The notes: generated by a model from the sequence alone, not told the origin. A stretch of DNA of 35,787 nt from Timonella senegalensis JC301 (GCF_000312125.1 NZ_HE978642.1:1-35787); one strand, 5' to 3'; shown: positions 1-9,831, counted from the first letter of the stretch. Numbers and translations are program-made.

Positions 1-11
1 GTTTGTGTGTG

Positions 12-133
12 GCGTCTACTATGTGGTTCGTTGTGTGTTGAGGGTATCGCGTGGGGGTGCCCTTTCGTGTTTCTTGTGCGTCTACTATCGTGTTCTTGTT
101 GCTTGTGTGAGGGTATCCCGTGTGGGTGCCCTC
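12..133. repeat. Two imperfect tandem copies of a ~66-69 bp unit
   Basis: The string GCGTCTACTAT occurs at 12-22 and 78-88, and a hairpin-forming segment starting GAGGGTATC occurs at 40-64 and 109-133. The unit has therefore been duplicated in tandem with small length drift. Each copy ends in a stem of the type GAGGGTA...TGCCCT(C/T). Only the second copy carries a T-run. The left edge of the window may cut a longer array. Confidence 0.6.
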
Positions 134-140
134 TTTTTTT
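109..140 (+). terminator. Rho-independent terminator upstream of gatC
   Basis: A 10-bp stem with two G-U pairs (GAGGGTATCC with GGGTGCCCTC) and a short loop is followed by seven T residues at 134-140. It would end a plus-strand transcript entering from outside the window and insulate gatC. The related hairpin at 40-64 lacks a T-run and looks like a decayed copy. Confidence 0.7.
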
Positions 141-154
141 ATGCCCACACACGG

Positions 155-178
155 GAGAGGGGGCTCAGGAATACTCTC
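155..178 (-). repeat. 24-nt dispersed repeat with palindromic ends (copy 1)
   Basis: In the minus orientation this matches, with one mismatch, the sequence at 35196-35219 and closely that at 35166-35189. The unit has the form GAGAGT-N12-ACTCTC. The copy lies in the gene-free stretch 1-343, which otherwise holds only the terminator pair and the gatC promoter. Confidence 0.65.
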
Positions 179-331
179 GATCCACAAAAGAGGGGGGCGG
201 AGTGGGTTGGGGCTGGGTCAGCGGAAGGTAAGGGCCGGGGAAGGGTGCCCAAAGCTTAGTTCCCATAGCCAACTCCCGAAATAGGGCTGTTTCTAACACA
301 CATCCGCCCCTAACCACCTTGCGCGAGCAAC

Positions 332-343
332 TAGAATGGATGC
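332..343 (+). promoter_or_regulatory. gatC -10 element, leaderless start
   Basis: TAGAAT at 332-337 is followed by 6 nt and then the gatC ATG. This spacing puts transcription start at or next to the A of the start codon, and no ribosome binding site precedes it. No convincing -35 hexamer is visible. The same arrangement recurs at nine other genes in the window. Confidence 0.65.
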
Positions 344-640
344 ATGTCCACAATTTCCCGTGATGAGGTCGCGCGCGTTGCTGCTCTGGCACGCATCGAG
401 TTGCGTCCAGAAGAACTAGACCGCCTTGTTGGCGAGCTGGATGTCATCGTGCAGTCGGTAGCTCAGGTTACCGAGATCGTTGGCCCAGACACCCCAGCAA
501 CGAGCCACCCAATTCCGCTCTCGAATGTGTTCCGCCCGGATGTTCCTGTAGCGCCTACGAACCGTGACAAGGTACTTGCTTCCGCTCCCGCGAGCGAAGA
601 CGGCAAGTTCCTCGTGCCTCAGATCCTGGGAGAGGAGTGA
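344..640 (+). CDS. gatC: Asp-tRNA(Asn)/Glu-tRNA(Gln) amidotransferase subunit C
   Basis: GatC is the small subunit that clamps GatA to GatB in the cytoplasmic GatCAB amidotransferase. The 98-residue length is normal for the family. The N-terminus ([17 protein letters not shown]) and the later segment PLSNVFRPD are typical GatC signatures. The start is the ATG at 344, six bases after a TAGAAT -10 box, so translation is probably leaderless. The stop codon overlaps the beginning of gatA's ribosome-binding region (GAGAGGAGTGA), indicating translational coupling into gatA and gatB. Identification rests on sequence similarity and the conserved CAB gene order. Confidence 0.96.
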   Translation: MSTISRDEVARVAALARIELRPEELDRLVGELDVIVQSVAQVTEIVGPDTPATSHPIPLSNVFRPDVPVAPTNRDKVLASAPASEDGKFLVPQILGEE

Positions 641-642
641 AC

Positions 643-2154
643 ATGACTGACATCATCAAGCTTTCTGCAGCACAGCTCGCCGAGAAGCTTCGCGCCGGCG
701 AGCTGACCTCTGTCGAGGTCACGCAGGCCTACCTGGACCGTATCGCGGCCGTTGACGAGACGATCAACTCGTTCATCGTTGTCACCGCTGAGGATGCACT
801 AGCTACCGCCGCCGAGGTCGACAAGCTCCGCGCTGAAGGCGCCGATCTGCACCCACTCGCCGGTGTACCAATCGCGGTCAAGGACGTCGTTGTAACGGAC
901 GGCGTTCAGACCACAGCGGGCTCTAAAATGCTCGAGGGCTGGATCCCTCCATACGACGCAACGCTCGTGGAGAAGATTAAGGAAGCTAAGCTTCCAATCC
1001 TCGGCAAGACCAACATGGACGAGTTCGCCATGGGTTCGTCCACCGAGCACTCTGCATACGGCAAGACCCTGAACCCTTGGGACATTGAACGTATTCCAGG
1101 TGGTTCAGGTGGTGGCTCTGCTGCTGCTCTGGCTGCATTCGAGGCTCCACTTGCCATTGGTACCGACACCGGTGGTTCGATCCGTCAGCCAGGTGCCGTC
1201 ACGGGCACCGTCGGCGTAAAGCCAACCTACGGTTCGATCTCGCGCTACGGCCTAATCGCCATGGCTTCCTCACTTGACCAGGCTGGTCCTGTTACCCGTA
1301 CCGTCATGGACTCGGCGCTTCTGCACGAGCTCATCGGTGGCCACGACCCTAAGGACTCCACTTCACTTCCAGAGCCTCAGACTGGCTACGTTGCCGCGGC
1401 TGAAGAGGGCCTTAAGCGTGACCTGACCGGCGTTCGCGTTGGAATCGTTAAGGAGCTCTCCGGTGAGGGTTACCAGGAGGGCGTTACCGCTCGCTTCAAC
1501 GAGTCGGTTGAGTTGCTGCGCGAGATGGGCGCCGAGATCGTTGAGGTCTCCTGCCCAAGCTTTAAGCACGCACTCGCTGCGTACTACCTGATCATGCCCG
1601 CTGAGGCGTCCTCGAACCTCGCTAAGTTCGATGGCATGCGCTTTGGCCTGCGTGTTGAGCCTTCCGAGGGTCCGGTCACCGCTGAGCGCGTGATGGCTGC
1701 GACCCGTGGTGCGGGCTTCGGTGACGAGGTCAAGCGCCGCATCATCATTGGTACCTACGCGCTGTCGTCGGGTTACTACGACGCTTACTACGGCTCCGCG
1801 CAGAAGGTTCGTACGCTCATTCAGCGCGACTTCACCGCGGCATTCGAGCAGGCCGACGTCCTGATCTCCCCAACCGCGCCAACCACCGCGTTCAAGTTCG
1901 GTGAGAAGCTCGACGATCCAATCGCCATGTACCTCAACGACGTCGCGACCATTCCTTCGAACCTCGCTGGTGTTCCGGGCATGTCGCTTCCTGCAGGTCT
2001 GTCTGATGACGGTATGCCTGTTGGTTTCCAGGTGCTCGCACCGATCCGTGAGGACGCTCGCATGTACCGCATCGGTGCTGCACTCGAAGCAGCCCTCGAA
2101 GAGAAGTGGGGCGGACCGCTCCTTTCCAAGGCACCTGAACTGGAGGCCAAGTAA
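643..2154 (+). CDS. gatA: Glu-tRNA(Gln)/Asp-tRNA(Asn) amidotransferase subunit A
   Basis: GatA is the amidase subunit that releases ammonia from glutamine for delivery to GatB. At 503 residues it has the usual length. The amidase-signature triad is visible: Lys80 in GVPIAVKDV, Ser155 in the glycine/serine-rich GGSGGGSAA loop, and Ser179 in [11 protein letters not shown]. These positions agree with the known Lys-cisSer-Ser triad of GatA enzymes. I chose the ATG at 643 because AGAGGAG lies 5-6 nt upstream; a GTG at 637 is in frame but overlaps that site. The gene follows gatC with almost no gap, and its stop TAA shares an A with the gatB start. Confidence 0.97.
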   Translation: MTDIIKLSAAQLAEKLRAGELTSVEVTQAYLDRIAAVDETINSFIVVTAEDALATAAEVDKLRAEGADLHPLAGVPIAVKDVVVTDGVQTTAGSKMLEGWIPPYDATLVEKIKEAKLPILGKTNMDEFAMGSSTEHSAYGKTLNPWDIERIPGGSGGGSAAALAAFEAPLAIGTDTGGSIRQPGAVTGTVGVKPTYGSISRYGLIAMASSLDQAGPVTRTVMDSALLHELIGGHDPKDSTSLPEPQTGYVAAAEEGLKRDLTGVRVGIVKELSGEGYQEGVTARFNESVELLREMGAEIVEVSCPSFKHALAAYYLIMPAEASSNLAKFDGMRFGLRVEPSEGPVTAERVMAATRGAGFGDEVKRRIIIGTYALSSGYYDAYYGSAQKVRTLIQRDFTAAFEQADVLISPTAPTTAFKFGEKLDDPIAMYLNDVATIPSNLAGVPGMSLPAGLSDDGMPVGFQVLAPIREDARMYRIGAALEAALEEKWGGPLLSKAPELEAK

Positions 2155-3662
2155 TGAGCACCACGTACGTTGATCTCGTTGACTTCGACGAGGCTGTAGC
2201 CAAGTACGACCCGGTTATCGGTATCGAGGTTCACGTTGAGCTTGGTACCAAGACCAAGATGTTCTGCGCGGCAGAGGTCGAGTTTGGTGGCGAGCCAAAC
2301 ACTCAGGTAACCCCGGTTTCACTCGGGCTTCCTGGTGCTCTTCCGGTAGTGAACGGCACCGCCGTTGAGTACGCGATCAAGATCGGCCTGGCGCTCAACT
2401 GCCAGATCGCTGAGTCTTGCCGCTTTGCTCGCAAGAACTACTTCTACCCAGACGTGCCCAAGAACTTCCAGACTTCGCAGTACGACGAGCCGATCGCCTA
2501 TGACGGTTACCTCGACGTGGAGCTCGAGGACGGCACCATCTTCCGCGTGGACATCGAGCGTGCCCACATGGAAGAGGACGCTGGTAAGAACACCCACGTG
2601 GGTGGCGCTACCGGTCGTATTCAGGGCGCCGAGTACTCGCTCATCGACTACAACCGTGCGGGCATCCCGCTGGTTGAAATCGTGACCCGCCCAATCACGG
2701 GTGCGGGGGAGCGTGCACCTGAAGTTGCTCGCGCCTACGTTCAGGCTCTGCGCGATATCTTCCGTGCGCTTGAGGTTTCCGAGGCACGCATGGAGCGCGG
2801 AAACGTCCGTGCGGACGTCAACCTGTCGCTGCGTGCGAACCCAGAGGCTCCTCTGGGTACCCGTACCGAGACCAAGAACGTCAACTCCTTCCGTTCGATC
2901 GAGCGTGCAGTGCGCTACGAGGTTGAGCGTCAGGCTGCAATCTTGGACGCCGGCGAAAAGGTCATCCAGGAAACCCGTCACTGGCACGAGGACAACAACA
3001 CGACCTCTTCTGGCCGCGAAAAGTCCGACGCTGAGGACTACCGCTACTTCCCTGAACCGGACCTCGTCCCAGTGCAGCCAAGCCGCGAGTGGGTCGAAGA
3101 GATCCGTGCGAGCCTCCCTGAGCTGCCTGCCGTGAAGCGCCGTCGCCTAATTGGCGAGTGGGGCTACACCGACGTAGAAATGCGTGACGTCATCAACGCT
3201 GGTGCCCTCGAACTCATCGAGGAGACCGTAGCCGCAGGCACGAGCCCAGCCGCTTCCCGTAAGTGGTGGATGGGTGAACTTGCTCGTAGCGCCAAGGACC
3301 AGGAAATCGAGCTGTCGGAGGTCTCCGTGACACCTGCGCAGATCGCGGAGCTCCAGTCCCTGATCGAGTCCAAGCGCATCAACGACAAGATTGCTCGCCA
3401 GGTCCTCGAGGCCGTTGTGGCTGGTGAGGGTAACCCTGAGCAGATCGTTGTGGCTAAGGGCCTCGAAATCGTCTCCGACGACGGGGCGCTCCTTACCGTC
3501 ATCGACGAAACTCTCGCAGCTCAGCCTGACATCGTGGAGAAGGTCAAGTCCGGAAACCTTGGCCCTATCGGTGCGATTATCGGTGCGGTCATGAAGGCTA
3601 CCAAGGGCCAGGCCGACGCAGGTCGCGTCCGCGAACTCGTTCTCGAGCGCATCGGAGCCTGA
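2154..3662 (+). CDS. gatB: Glu-tRNA(Gln)/Asp-tRNA(Asn) amidotransferase subunit B
   Basis: GatB binds the misacylated tRNA, phosphorylates the Glu or Asp side chain with ATP and transfers ammonia from GatA. The protein is 502 residues, standard length. It has the family N-terminus ([21 protein letters not shown]), the [15 protein letters not shown] segment, and a C-terminal tail domain ending near [19 protein letters not shown], which is the tRNA-contacting YqeY-like region. The start ATG overlaps the gatA stop (TAATG), the usual mark of coupled translation. The presence of gltX and tRNA-Gln in the same window fits an indirect Gln-tRNA pathway. Confidence 0.97.
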   Translation: MSTTYVDLVDFDEAVAKYDPVIGIEVHVELGTKTKMFCAAEVEFGGEPNTQVTPVSLGLPGALPVVNGTAVEYAIKIGLALNCQIAESCRFARKNYFYPDVPKNFQTSQYDEPIAYDGYLDVELEDGTIFRVDIERAHMEEDAGKNTHVGGATGRIQGAEYSLIDYNRAGIPLVEIVTRPITGAGERAPEVARAYVQALRDIFRALEVSEARMERGNVRADVNLSLRANPEAPLGTRTETKNVNSFRSIERAVRYEVERQAAILDAGEKVIQETRHWHEDNNTTSSGREKSDAEDYRYFPEPDLVPVQPSREWVEEIRASLPELPAVKRRRLIGEWGYTDVEMRDVINAGALELIEETVAAGTSPAASRKWWMGELARSAKDQEIELSEVSVTPAQIAELQSLIESKRINDKIARQVLEAVVAGEGNPEQIVVAKGLEIVSDDGALLTVIDETLAAQPDIVEKVKSGNLGPIGAIIGAVMKATKGQADAGRVRELVLERIGA

Positions 3663-3663
3663 C

Positions 3664-4254
3664 ATGACCCGAGGTCCCGAGCTAATCGGTGAGCTTGTCC
3701 GGTTGCGTCCCGTCGAGGCCCGCGATGCGGACCGCCTGTGGGAGTCGCTCCAGGACGAGGAGGGCATTCGGCTGACGGGTACAACCCGGAAGTTCGAGCG
3801 CGAGGAAGTCGACGAGTGGACACGGACGATTTCTGATCGTGAGGGTCGCTATGACTTCACGATGACCTCGCTCATCCGTACGGTGAGTGGCGAGGAAGCC
3901 GATGACATGATCGGCGAGATCGTCATCAATGACATTGATCCGGCCACGCGCAGCGCCAACGTGCGCCTGCAGTCGCTTCCGCAGTATCGCGGTCGTGGAT
4001 ACGGGCGCGAGGCAATCTCGCTGGTTCTCGGCTTCGTGTTTGCGCCGGCTCCGCAGGGCCTCGGCCTTCACCGGCTCTCGCTTGATGTCCTGAGCATCAA
4101 CCCGCGTGCGCGCATGCTCTATGAGTCGCTCGGGTTTGTGCAGGAGGGCGTCCTGCGTGACGCGGCCCTCGACGGTGATCAGTTCTGCGACGTCATTATG
4201 ATGTCGCTGTTGGATCACGAGTATGAGGCGCTGCAGCGCGGCGAGCTCGACTAG
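3664..4254 (+). CDS. GNAT-family N-acetyltransferase (RimJ/RimL-like)
   Basis: The 196-residue protein has the GNAT fold signature, with the acetyl-CoA phosphate-binding loop QYRGRGYG at about residues 107-114. The late segment NPRARMLYESLGFVQEGVLRD is typical of the Acetyltransf_3 (RimJ/RimL) subgroup. The substrate cannot be told from sequence; it could be a protein N-terminus or a small amine. The ATG lies one base after the gatB stop, so it is probably the last gene of a gatCAB operon. A strong terminator follows at once. Family assignment is firm; linkage of function to GatCAB is not implied beyond cotranscription. Confidence 0.88.
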   Translation: MTRGPELIGELVRLRPVEARDADRLWESLQDEEGIRLTGTTRKFEREEVDEWTRTISDREGRYDFTMTSLIRTVSGEEADDMIGEIVINDIDPATRSANVRLQSLPQYRGRGYGREAISLVLGFVFAPAPQGLGLHRLSLDVLSINPRARMLYESLGFVQEGVLRDAALDGDQFCDVIMMSLLDHEYEALQRGELD

Positions 4255-4262
4255 TAGTTCAG

Positions 4263-4304
4263 GGTGGGGTGCGTGTTCCGTAGGAACACGCACCCCACCT
4301 TTTT
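4263..4304 (+). terminator. Strong intrinsic terminator of the gatCAB-GNAT operon
   Basis: A perfect 17-bp G/C-rich stem (4263-4279 with 4283-4299) and a 3-nt loop are followed by a run of five T residues at 4300-4304. It lies 9 nt after the GNAT stop codon. Confidence 0.93.
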
Positions 4305-4333
4305 ACGTACGGCCAGTGACTGCACGCCATTCT

Positions 4334-4456
4334 GATTTTCGACGATCGTGCCCACGTCCCAGCGCATTGCTGCGCTGGGTGGGGCCTGCGCTGGTGTGGC
4401 GTTCGTACGAACGGCGTTTCGTGAGGTGGGGCGGATGGTGGGCACGATCGTCGTGA
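4334..4456. repeat. ~123-bp element with inverted ends carrying the CGACGAT core
   Basis: The left end, TTTTCGACGATCGTGCCCAC, is mirrored at the right end by GTGGGCACGATCGTCGTGAA (18 of 20 positions complementary). Between them lie a 9-bp perfect stem (CCCAGCGCA with TGCGCTGGG) and the 14-bp palindrome CGTTCGTACGAACG. There is no coding potential. The layout is that of a small inverted-repeat element such as a MITE-like or RNA-structured unit. It fills most of the gap between the gatCAB terminator and the ilvBNC promoter. Confidence 0.65.
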
Positions 4457-4518
4457 AGCAGTACAACCGTCCACGTAGCGAACGCGAGTATCAAATAATG
4501 AGACTCTCGGCCCGGAGT

Positions 4519-4554
4519 GTGACAACGGGCATGGCGGGGGCGTAGTCTGCTTTC
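4519..4554 (+). promoter_or_regulatory. ilvBNC promoter, leaderless for the leader peptide
   Basis: A -35-like GTGACA at 4519-4524 and a -10 TAGTCT at 4543-4548 are 18 bp apart. Six bases later comes the ATG of a short BCAA-rich reading frame. Transcription should begin at or beside that ATG. Confidence 0.7.
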
Positions 4555-4587
4555 ATGCGTTACACAATTCTTCTAGTCGTTATCTAG
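4555..4587 (+). CDS. ilvBNC leader peptide (MRYTILLVVI)
   Basis: A 10-codon frame encodes MRYTILLVVI, in which six consecutive codons are Ile, Leu or Val (ATT CTT CTA GTC GTT ATC), the three end products of the downstream pathway. It begins six bases after the -10 box. An intrinsic terminator lies 44 nt beyond its stop. This is the standard architecture of translation-coupled attenuation: ribosome stalling at scarce Ile/Leu/Val codons would favour an alternative fold and allow read-through into ilvB. The peptide itself is not expected to have another role. Similar leaders precede ilvBNC in other actinobacteria. Confidence 0.85.
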   Translation: MRYTILLVVI

Positions 4588-4666
4588 CGCGTTGGCCAAG
4601 CTAACCCGTTAAGTCTTGTCAACGCGCGCACCCTCCCAGACACCAGACCGGTGTGGAGGGTTTTTT
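4587..4666 (+). terminator. ilvBNC attenuator (competing hairpins plus terminator)
   Basis: The terminator stem pairs CCCTCC..ACACC (4631-4644) with GGTGTGGAGGG (4650-4660) and is followed by TTTTTT at 4661-4666. Upstream, GCGCGTTG at 4587-4594 can pair with CAACGCGC at 4620-4627, giving a candidate pause hairpin that begins exactly at the leader stop codon. The detailed antiterminator pairing needs folding to define. Confidence 0.85.
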
Positions 4667-4826
4667 CATGTCACGAGTAAAGCGGCGTGAAGGTTTCTAG
4701 CTCACAAGGCACAAGGAACAACCAGCATTGCCCGCCTGAGGTGTACGCCAAAGGCACACGATGTCCCGACGAGCACAACCTGCCTGCCCGGTAACTCCAC
4801 GAACGCAAGAGAAACAGGAGATCCAG

Positions 4827-6674
4827 ATGGCCCAGGGCGATAAGGCTGCGGCGAAGCCGCACGCACCCAAGCCTGCTCCCACTCCAGCCGCACTCGCGCG
4901 CCCGAACTCAGGTTCAACGGTGTCCGAGAGGTGCCTAGGCTCGGAGTCGATTGTTCGGTCCCTTGAAGAGGTCGGAGTCGATACCGTCTTCGGTATCCCA
5001 GGTGGGGCGATTCTTCCCACGTACGACCCACTCATGGACTCGAAGAAGGTCCGGCACATCCTCGTGCGCCACGAACAGGGCGGCGGACACGCAGCAGCTG
5101 GCTATGCACACGCAACCGGCAAGGTCGGCGTCACCATGGCGACCTCCGGTCCCGGAGCAACCAACCTCGTCACACCGATTGCTGACGCGAACATGGACTC
5201 GATTCCACTGGTCGCGATCACCGGTCAGGTGGGCGCACCACTCATCGGTACGGATGCGTTCCAAGAGGCTGACATTGTTGGCATCACGCTTCCGATCACC
5301 AAGCACAACTTCCTCGTGACCAACGCGGACGACATCCCCCGCACGATCGCGGAGGCGTTCCACATTGCGAAGTCCGGCCGTCCGGGCCCGGTCCTCGTGG
5401 ACATCGCGAAGTCCGCGATGCAGACGGAAACAACGTTCACCTGGCCGCAGGAAATCAACCTGGCAGGCTATCACCCGGTGACCAAGCCACACTCCAAGCA
5501 GATCCGAGAGGCCGCGCGACTCCTCGCTTCGGCGAAACGTCCGGTGCTGTACGTGGGGGGTGGAGTTATCCGCTCAGGGGCTTCCGAGCAGCTGCGCAAG
5601 CTTGTGGACCTGTCGGGCGCGGCCGTTGTCACGACCCTGATGGCACGTGGCGCGCTGCCTGACTCGCACCCGCAGCACCTGGGCATGCCAGGCATGCACG
5701 GAAGCGTTCCTGCAGTGGCAGGGCTCCAGAAGGCAGACCTGATCGTTGCTCTGGGCGCGCGCTTTGACGACCGCGTGACCGGAAAGCTGGACTCGTTCGC
5801 GCCTCTGGCCACGATCGTCCACGCTGACATCGACCCAGCTGAGATCGGCAAGAACCGCGACGTCGACGTCCCGATCGTGGGTGACCTTAAAGAGGTCATC
5901 GCCGAGCTCATCCCGGAGCTCGCGGCAGAGCACGAGAAGAACGGCAAGCCGGACATCGAGGGCTGGTGGAACCAGATCAACTCGTGGCGCGAGACCTATC
6001 CTCTTGGTTACTCGGAGACCAACGATGGCCTGCTCGCACCGCAGCACGTGCTGACCCGACTCTCGGAGATCTCCGGACCAGACAGCATCTACGTTGCGGG
6101 CGTTGGCCAGCACCAGATGTGGGCGGCGCAGTTCATCAAGTACGAGCGCCCTAACACTTGGATCAACTCCGGTGGTCTGGGAACAATGGGCTTCTCCATT
6201 CCTGCTGCAATGGGTGCCAAGGTCGGACAGCCAGACCGCACGGTCTGGGCGATCGACGGTGACGGCTGCTTCCAGATGACCAACCAAGAGCTAGCAACCT
6301 GCACGATCAATGACATCCCCATCAAGGTTGCCCTGATCAACAACTCGTCCTTGGGTATGGTCCGCCAGTGGCAGACCCTGTTCTACAACGAGCGCTACTC
6401 CAACACCGACCTCCACACTGGTGCGGGCTCGCGCCGCGTGCCTGACTTTGTGAAACTCGCAGACGCCTACGGCTGCGTGGGAATCCGAGTCGAACACATG
6501 AGCGAGGTCGATGAGGCAATCAAGCGTGCGGAAGAGATCAATGACGTTCCAGTCCTGATCGACTTCAACGTGTCACGCAACTCGATGGTGTGGCCGATGG
6601 TTGCATCCGGCGTATCGAACGACGACATCCAGTACGCGCGCGGCATCTCGCCCGCGTGGGACCGTGAAGACTGA
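4827..6674 (+). CDS. ilvB: Acetolactate synthase large (catalytic) subunit
   Basis: IlvB is the ThDP-dependent catalytic subunit of acetohydroxyacid synthase, making 2-acetolactate and 2-aceto-2-hydroxybutyrate. The 615-residue product has the catalytic Glu83 in [14 protein letters not shown] and the ThDP/Mg motif running from GDG at about residue 478 to NN near 505. The start is ATG 4827, since ACAGGAGATCCAG gives a ribosome site just upstream; a longer frame from 4761 lacks one. The first ~35 residues are an Ala/Pro-rich extension before the conserved core, as in other actinobacterial IlvB. The gene lies 160 nt after the attenuator and 16 nt before ilvN. Confidence 0.97.
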   Translation: MAQGDKAAAKPHAPKPAPTPAALARPNSGSTVSERCLGSESIVRSLEEVGVDTVFGIPGGAILPTYDPLMDSKKVRHILVRHEQGGGHAAAGYAHATGKVGVTMATSGPGATNLVTPIADANMDSIPLVAITGQVGAPLIGTDAFQEADIVGITLPITKHNFLVTNADDIPRTIAEAFHIAKSGRPGPVLVDIAKSAMQTETTFTWPQEINLAGYHPVTKPHSKQIREAARLLASAKRPVLYVGGGVIRSGASEQLRKLVDLSGAAVVTTLMARGALPDSHPQHLGMPGMHGSVPAVAGLQKADLIVALGARFDDRVTGKLDSFAPLATIVHADIDPAEIGKNRDVDVPIVGDLKEVIAELIPELAAEHEKNGKPDIEGWWNQINSWRETYPLGYSETNDGLLAPQHVLTRLSEISGPDSIYVAGVGQHQMWAAQFIKYERPNTWINSGGLGTMGFSIPAAMGAKVGQPDRTVWAIDGDGCFQMTNQELATCTINDIPIKVALINNSSLGMVRQWQTLFYNERYSNTDLHTGAGSRRVPDFVKLADAYGCVGIRVEHMSEVDEAIKRAEEINDVPVLIDFNVSRNSMVWPMVASGVSNDDIQYARGISPAWDRED

Positions 6675-6690
6675 GAGAGGAAACCTAAAA

Positions 6691-7215
6691 ATGACACGAC
6701 ACACTCTCTCCGTCCTTGTTGAAAACAAGCCGGGCGTACTGACCCGAATCGCCGGCCTCTTTGCACGCCGCGCGTTCAACATTCACTCACTCGCTGTGGG
6801 GCCAACCGAGGTCGACGAACTGTCACGCGTGACGGTGGTTGTGGACGTGGACGAGCTCCCACTCGAACAGGTGACCAAGCAGCTCAACAAGCTCATCAAC
6901 GTCATCAAGATCGTAGAGCTCGAGCCCTCCTCGGCCGTTCAGCGTGAACTCATGCTGGTGAAGGTGAAGGCTGATCCTTCCACCCGTTCCGGCGTGATCG
7001 AGGTTGTCCAGCTGTTCCGTGCACACGTTGTGGACGTCGTTCCAGATGCCGTCACGATCGAGGCCGTAGGCAGCCCTGAGAAGCTCGCCGCGCTGCTCGG
7101 TGCGCTTGAGCCGTATGGCATCCGCGAGATCGTGAAGTCGGGAACGGTGGCGATTAGCCGTGGCGCACGATCAATGACTGACCGCGCTTTGGAACGTTCC
7201 ACGCGCAATAACTAA
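6691..7215 (+). CDS. ilvN: Acetolactate synthase small (regulatory) subunit
   Basis: IlvN is the regulatory partner of IlvB and confers valine feedback inhibition. The 174-residue protein opens with an ACT domain (HTLSVLVENKPGVLTRIAGLFARR), followed by the AFNIHSLAVGPTE segment typical of IlvN, and a C-terminal IlvN domain (residues ~85-165) that activates the catalytic subunit. The ATG at 6691 has GAGAGGAAA upstream. The position directly behind ilvB and ahead of ilvC confirms the operon. Confidence 0.97.
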   Translation: MTRHTLSVLVENKPGVLTRIAGLFARRAFNIHSLAVGPTEVDELSRVTVVVDVDELPLEQVTKQLNKLINVIKIVELEPSSAVQRELMLVKVKADPSTRSGVIEVVQLFRAHVVDVVPDAVTIEAVGSPEKLAALLGALEPYGIREIVKSGTVAISRGARSMTDRALERSTRNN

Positions 7216-7253
7216 GCCCTTTAGACTTACTTCCAAACACCACTTACCAATAA

Positions 7254-8303
<1,050 letters not shown>

Positions 8304-8338
8304 TCGAAAGTAGGAACTCTGCGAAGCAAGTTCCTGCT

Positions 8339-8536
8339 GTAGAGCAGCGAGAAGGCGAACCCGAGCAATGGGCACCGTGGGTTCCGTCGCACGTTGATCG
8401 TAGGTATTGGCGCAGCGTAGCAAGCCGATGCCGTAGAGCAACGGTAGACGTGAACCCGAGCAATGGGCACCGTGGGTTCCGTCGCACGCTGACGTAGCCC
8501 CAGGCTGTTAGCACACTGGGTTGCGTTGCACGCTGA
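8339..8536. repeat. 95-bp direct repeats downstream of ilvC
   Basis: A 37-bp block beginning GAACCCGAGCAATGGGCACC is identical at 8357-8393 and 8452-8488, an offset of 95 bp. Similarity extends upstream to GTAGAGCA at about 8339 and 8433. A shorter decayed copy (GGGTTGCGTTGCACGCTGAC) ends near 8536. Each copy contains the short inverted pair GAACCC/GGGTTC. No open frame of note spans it. The segment could be an unstable 3' untranslated region or a decayed duplication. Confidence 0.75.
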
Positions 8537-8566
8537 CTCCAGCCAGCAGCATCATCAAGCTAGTCC

Positions 8567-8602
8567 GAAGGCCCGTCCCAACTTTCGTTGGGGCGGGCCT
8601 TC
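8567..8602. terminator. Probable terminator of the ilvBNC operon
   Basis: A 16-bp stem with one G-U pair (8567-8582 with 8587-8602, loop TTTC) lies 264 nt past the ilvC stop. There is no real T-run after it, so its strength is uncertain. It is nonetheless the best candidate 3' end for ilvBNC. Confidence 0.6.
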
Positions 8603-8653
8603 GTCATGCTGAGTTCCTCTGCTTGCCCAACCCATAGAGCCCCACCCGCCTTT

Positions 8654-8726
8654 GCCGAGATTGCACCTGGGGGTACGAGATGTCCCGGCCGCCGGGACAT
8701 CTCGTACCCCCAGGTGCAATCTCGGC
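8654..8726. repeat. 73-nt perfect palindrome (36-bp arms, 1-nt centre)
   Basis: The left arm 8654-8689 and right arm 8691-8726 are exact reverse complements around a single C at 8690. The left arm begins GCCGAGATTGCACC and ends GATGTCCCGGC. A relative with one change in the left arm and a degraded right arm lies at 21870-21941. This is a dispersed palindromic element that would form a very stable hairpin in RNA and a cruciform in DNA. Confidence 0.93.
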
Positions 8727-8823
8727 GGGGATGGGGCGAGTCTGGCGGGAATGGTGGGAGCCCGGCGGGGTTGGGGTGAGCATGGCGGGGTTGGGGTGAG
8801 CATGGCGGGGATGGGGTGAGCGT
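8724..8823. repeat. Five tandem copies of a 20-bp unit
   Basis: Units begin at 8724, 8744, 8764, 8784 and 8804, exactly 20 bp apart, with consensus GGCGGGGTTGGGGTGAGCAT. Copies 3 and 4 are identical. The array starts in the last three bases of the palindrome's right arm, so the two structures are joined. G-runs on the plus strand could form G-quadruplexes. Copy number is likely to vary between strains. Confidence 0.9.
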
Positions 8824-8890
8824 GGTCCCGCAGGGCCGACGGCGCCTGTGGCGCAGGGACCGGCGCGCGCCCTGAGAACCGGATATATCG

Positions 8891-8925
8891 TCGAGAAGTT
8901 GGGCGTGGGCAACTAGTCTTGCGAG
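8891..8925 (+). promoter_or_regulatory. Leaderless promoter of the APH-like gene
   Basis: TCGAGA at 8891-8896 (4 of 6 matches to TTGACA), a 17-bp spacer and TAGTCT at 8914-8919 precede the ATG by 6 nt. No ribosome binding site is visible. Confidence 0.6.
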
Positions 8926-9831
8926 ATGGCCAGACTTGAAAAGAACCAGATTCCCGACGATATTCTTGCGTTCGCGCAAGAACACCTGGGCGCGCCGGTG
9001 GTCGAGTTTGCAAACCAAGCTGGCGGTTTCTCGCAGGGGGCGGCGGCGCGTATTCGCAGCGCACAGGGATCGCGTGCGTTCTTGAAGGCGGTGCCGAGGG
9101 AAGGCTTTGAGGGGACCTACTCGCTCTATGAGCGGGAGCGCAACATTCTGGCAGCGCTGCCAGAAGGCATTCGTGTTCCTAGGCTGATTGCTGCGTACGA
9201 AGCGCACGGCTGGATCGCGTTGCTGATCGAGGATGTGGAGGGGCGCCACCCGGAGACACGGGAGGAGATGCTGGCGGTGTTGGACTCGTTGCTGACGTTG
9301 CCTACGGCGGACGCCGTTCCCGGCATTCCTGACGCAGCCGCAGACTTGGAGCGGCCGTTCGCCCTGTGGTTGGAGGTCGATGGGTCGTTCCCAGCGCTTA
9401 CGCCATGGGCGCGACGCAACCAATCCATGCTTCGTGAGACCGCCATGCGGGCACTCGATGCCGTGCGGGGAAGCGATCTCGTGCATAGTGACTTGCGGCC
9501 TGACAACGTTCTTGTGGACTCGGACGGAGTTGCGTGGCTGGTGGACTGGCCGTGGGCGTCACGAGGAGCGGTTTGGTACGACGCACTGCTGTTTGTGCTG
9601 GACTGTTCCATGAATATGGAAGGCATCGATCGTGATGCGGTAATTGCGGAGCATTCTGTCTTTCACGGCGTAGACGCGCGCAAGATCAACGCGGTACTCG
9701 CTGGATTTGCCGGGTACTACGTGTACTCCGCGCAGCAGCCAGCGCTCGAGGTGCCGCAGTCGCTTCGCGAACTGCAGTTCAGGTACGCGAGGGAGATCCT
9801 AGGGTGGCTCGAACAGCGTCTTGCCATCTAA
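8926..9831 (+). CDS. Phosphotransferase of the APH/choline-kinase-like family
   Basis: The 301-residue protein has the aminoglycoside-phosphotransferase fold. The catalytic loop is VHSDLRPDNVLV (His187, Asp189, Asn194) and the metal-binding Asp207 lies in LVDWPWA. The N-lobe has GGFSQGAAARI, a nucleotide-binding loop, and a candidate Lys54 in RAFLKAVP. Members of this family phosphorylate small hydroxylated molecules, from sugars and choline-like compounds to antibiotics; the substrate here cannot be read from sequence. It stands alone between the repeat-rich region and leuB, with its own leaderless promoter. Calling it a resistance gene would be unsupported. Confidence 0.85.
   Translation: MARLEKNQIPDDILAFAQEHLGAPVVEFANQAGGFSQGAAARIRSAQGSRAFLKAVPREGFEGTYSLYERERNILAALPEGIRVPRLIAAYEAHGWIALLIEDVEGRHPETREEMLAVLDSLLTLPTADAVPGIPDAAADLERPFALWLEVDGSFPALTPWARRNQSMLRETAMRALDAVRGSDLVHSDLRPDNVLVDSDGVAWLVDWPWASRGAVWYDALLFVLDCSMNMEGIDRDAVIAEHSVFHGVDARKINAVLAGFAGYYVYSAQQPALEVPQSLRELQFRYAREILGWLEQRLAI

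Noticed and set aside
8724-8823. A CRISPR array at the 20-bp repeats
   Set aside because: The units are contiguous with no spacers, and no cas genes are present.
8926-9831. Antibiotic-resistance gene
   Set aside because: The APH fold is shared by many kinases of small metabolites, and nothing in the sequence or context points to an antibiotic substrate.
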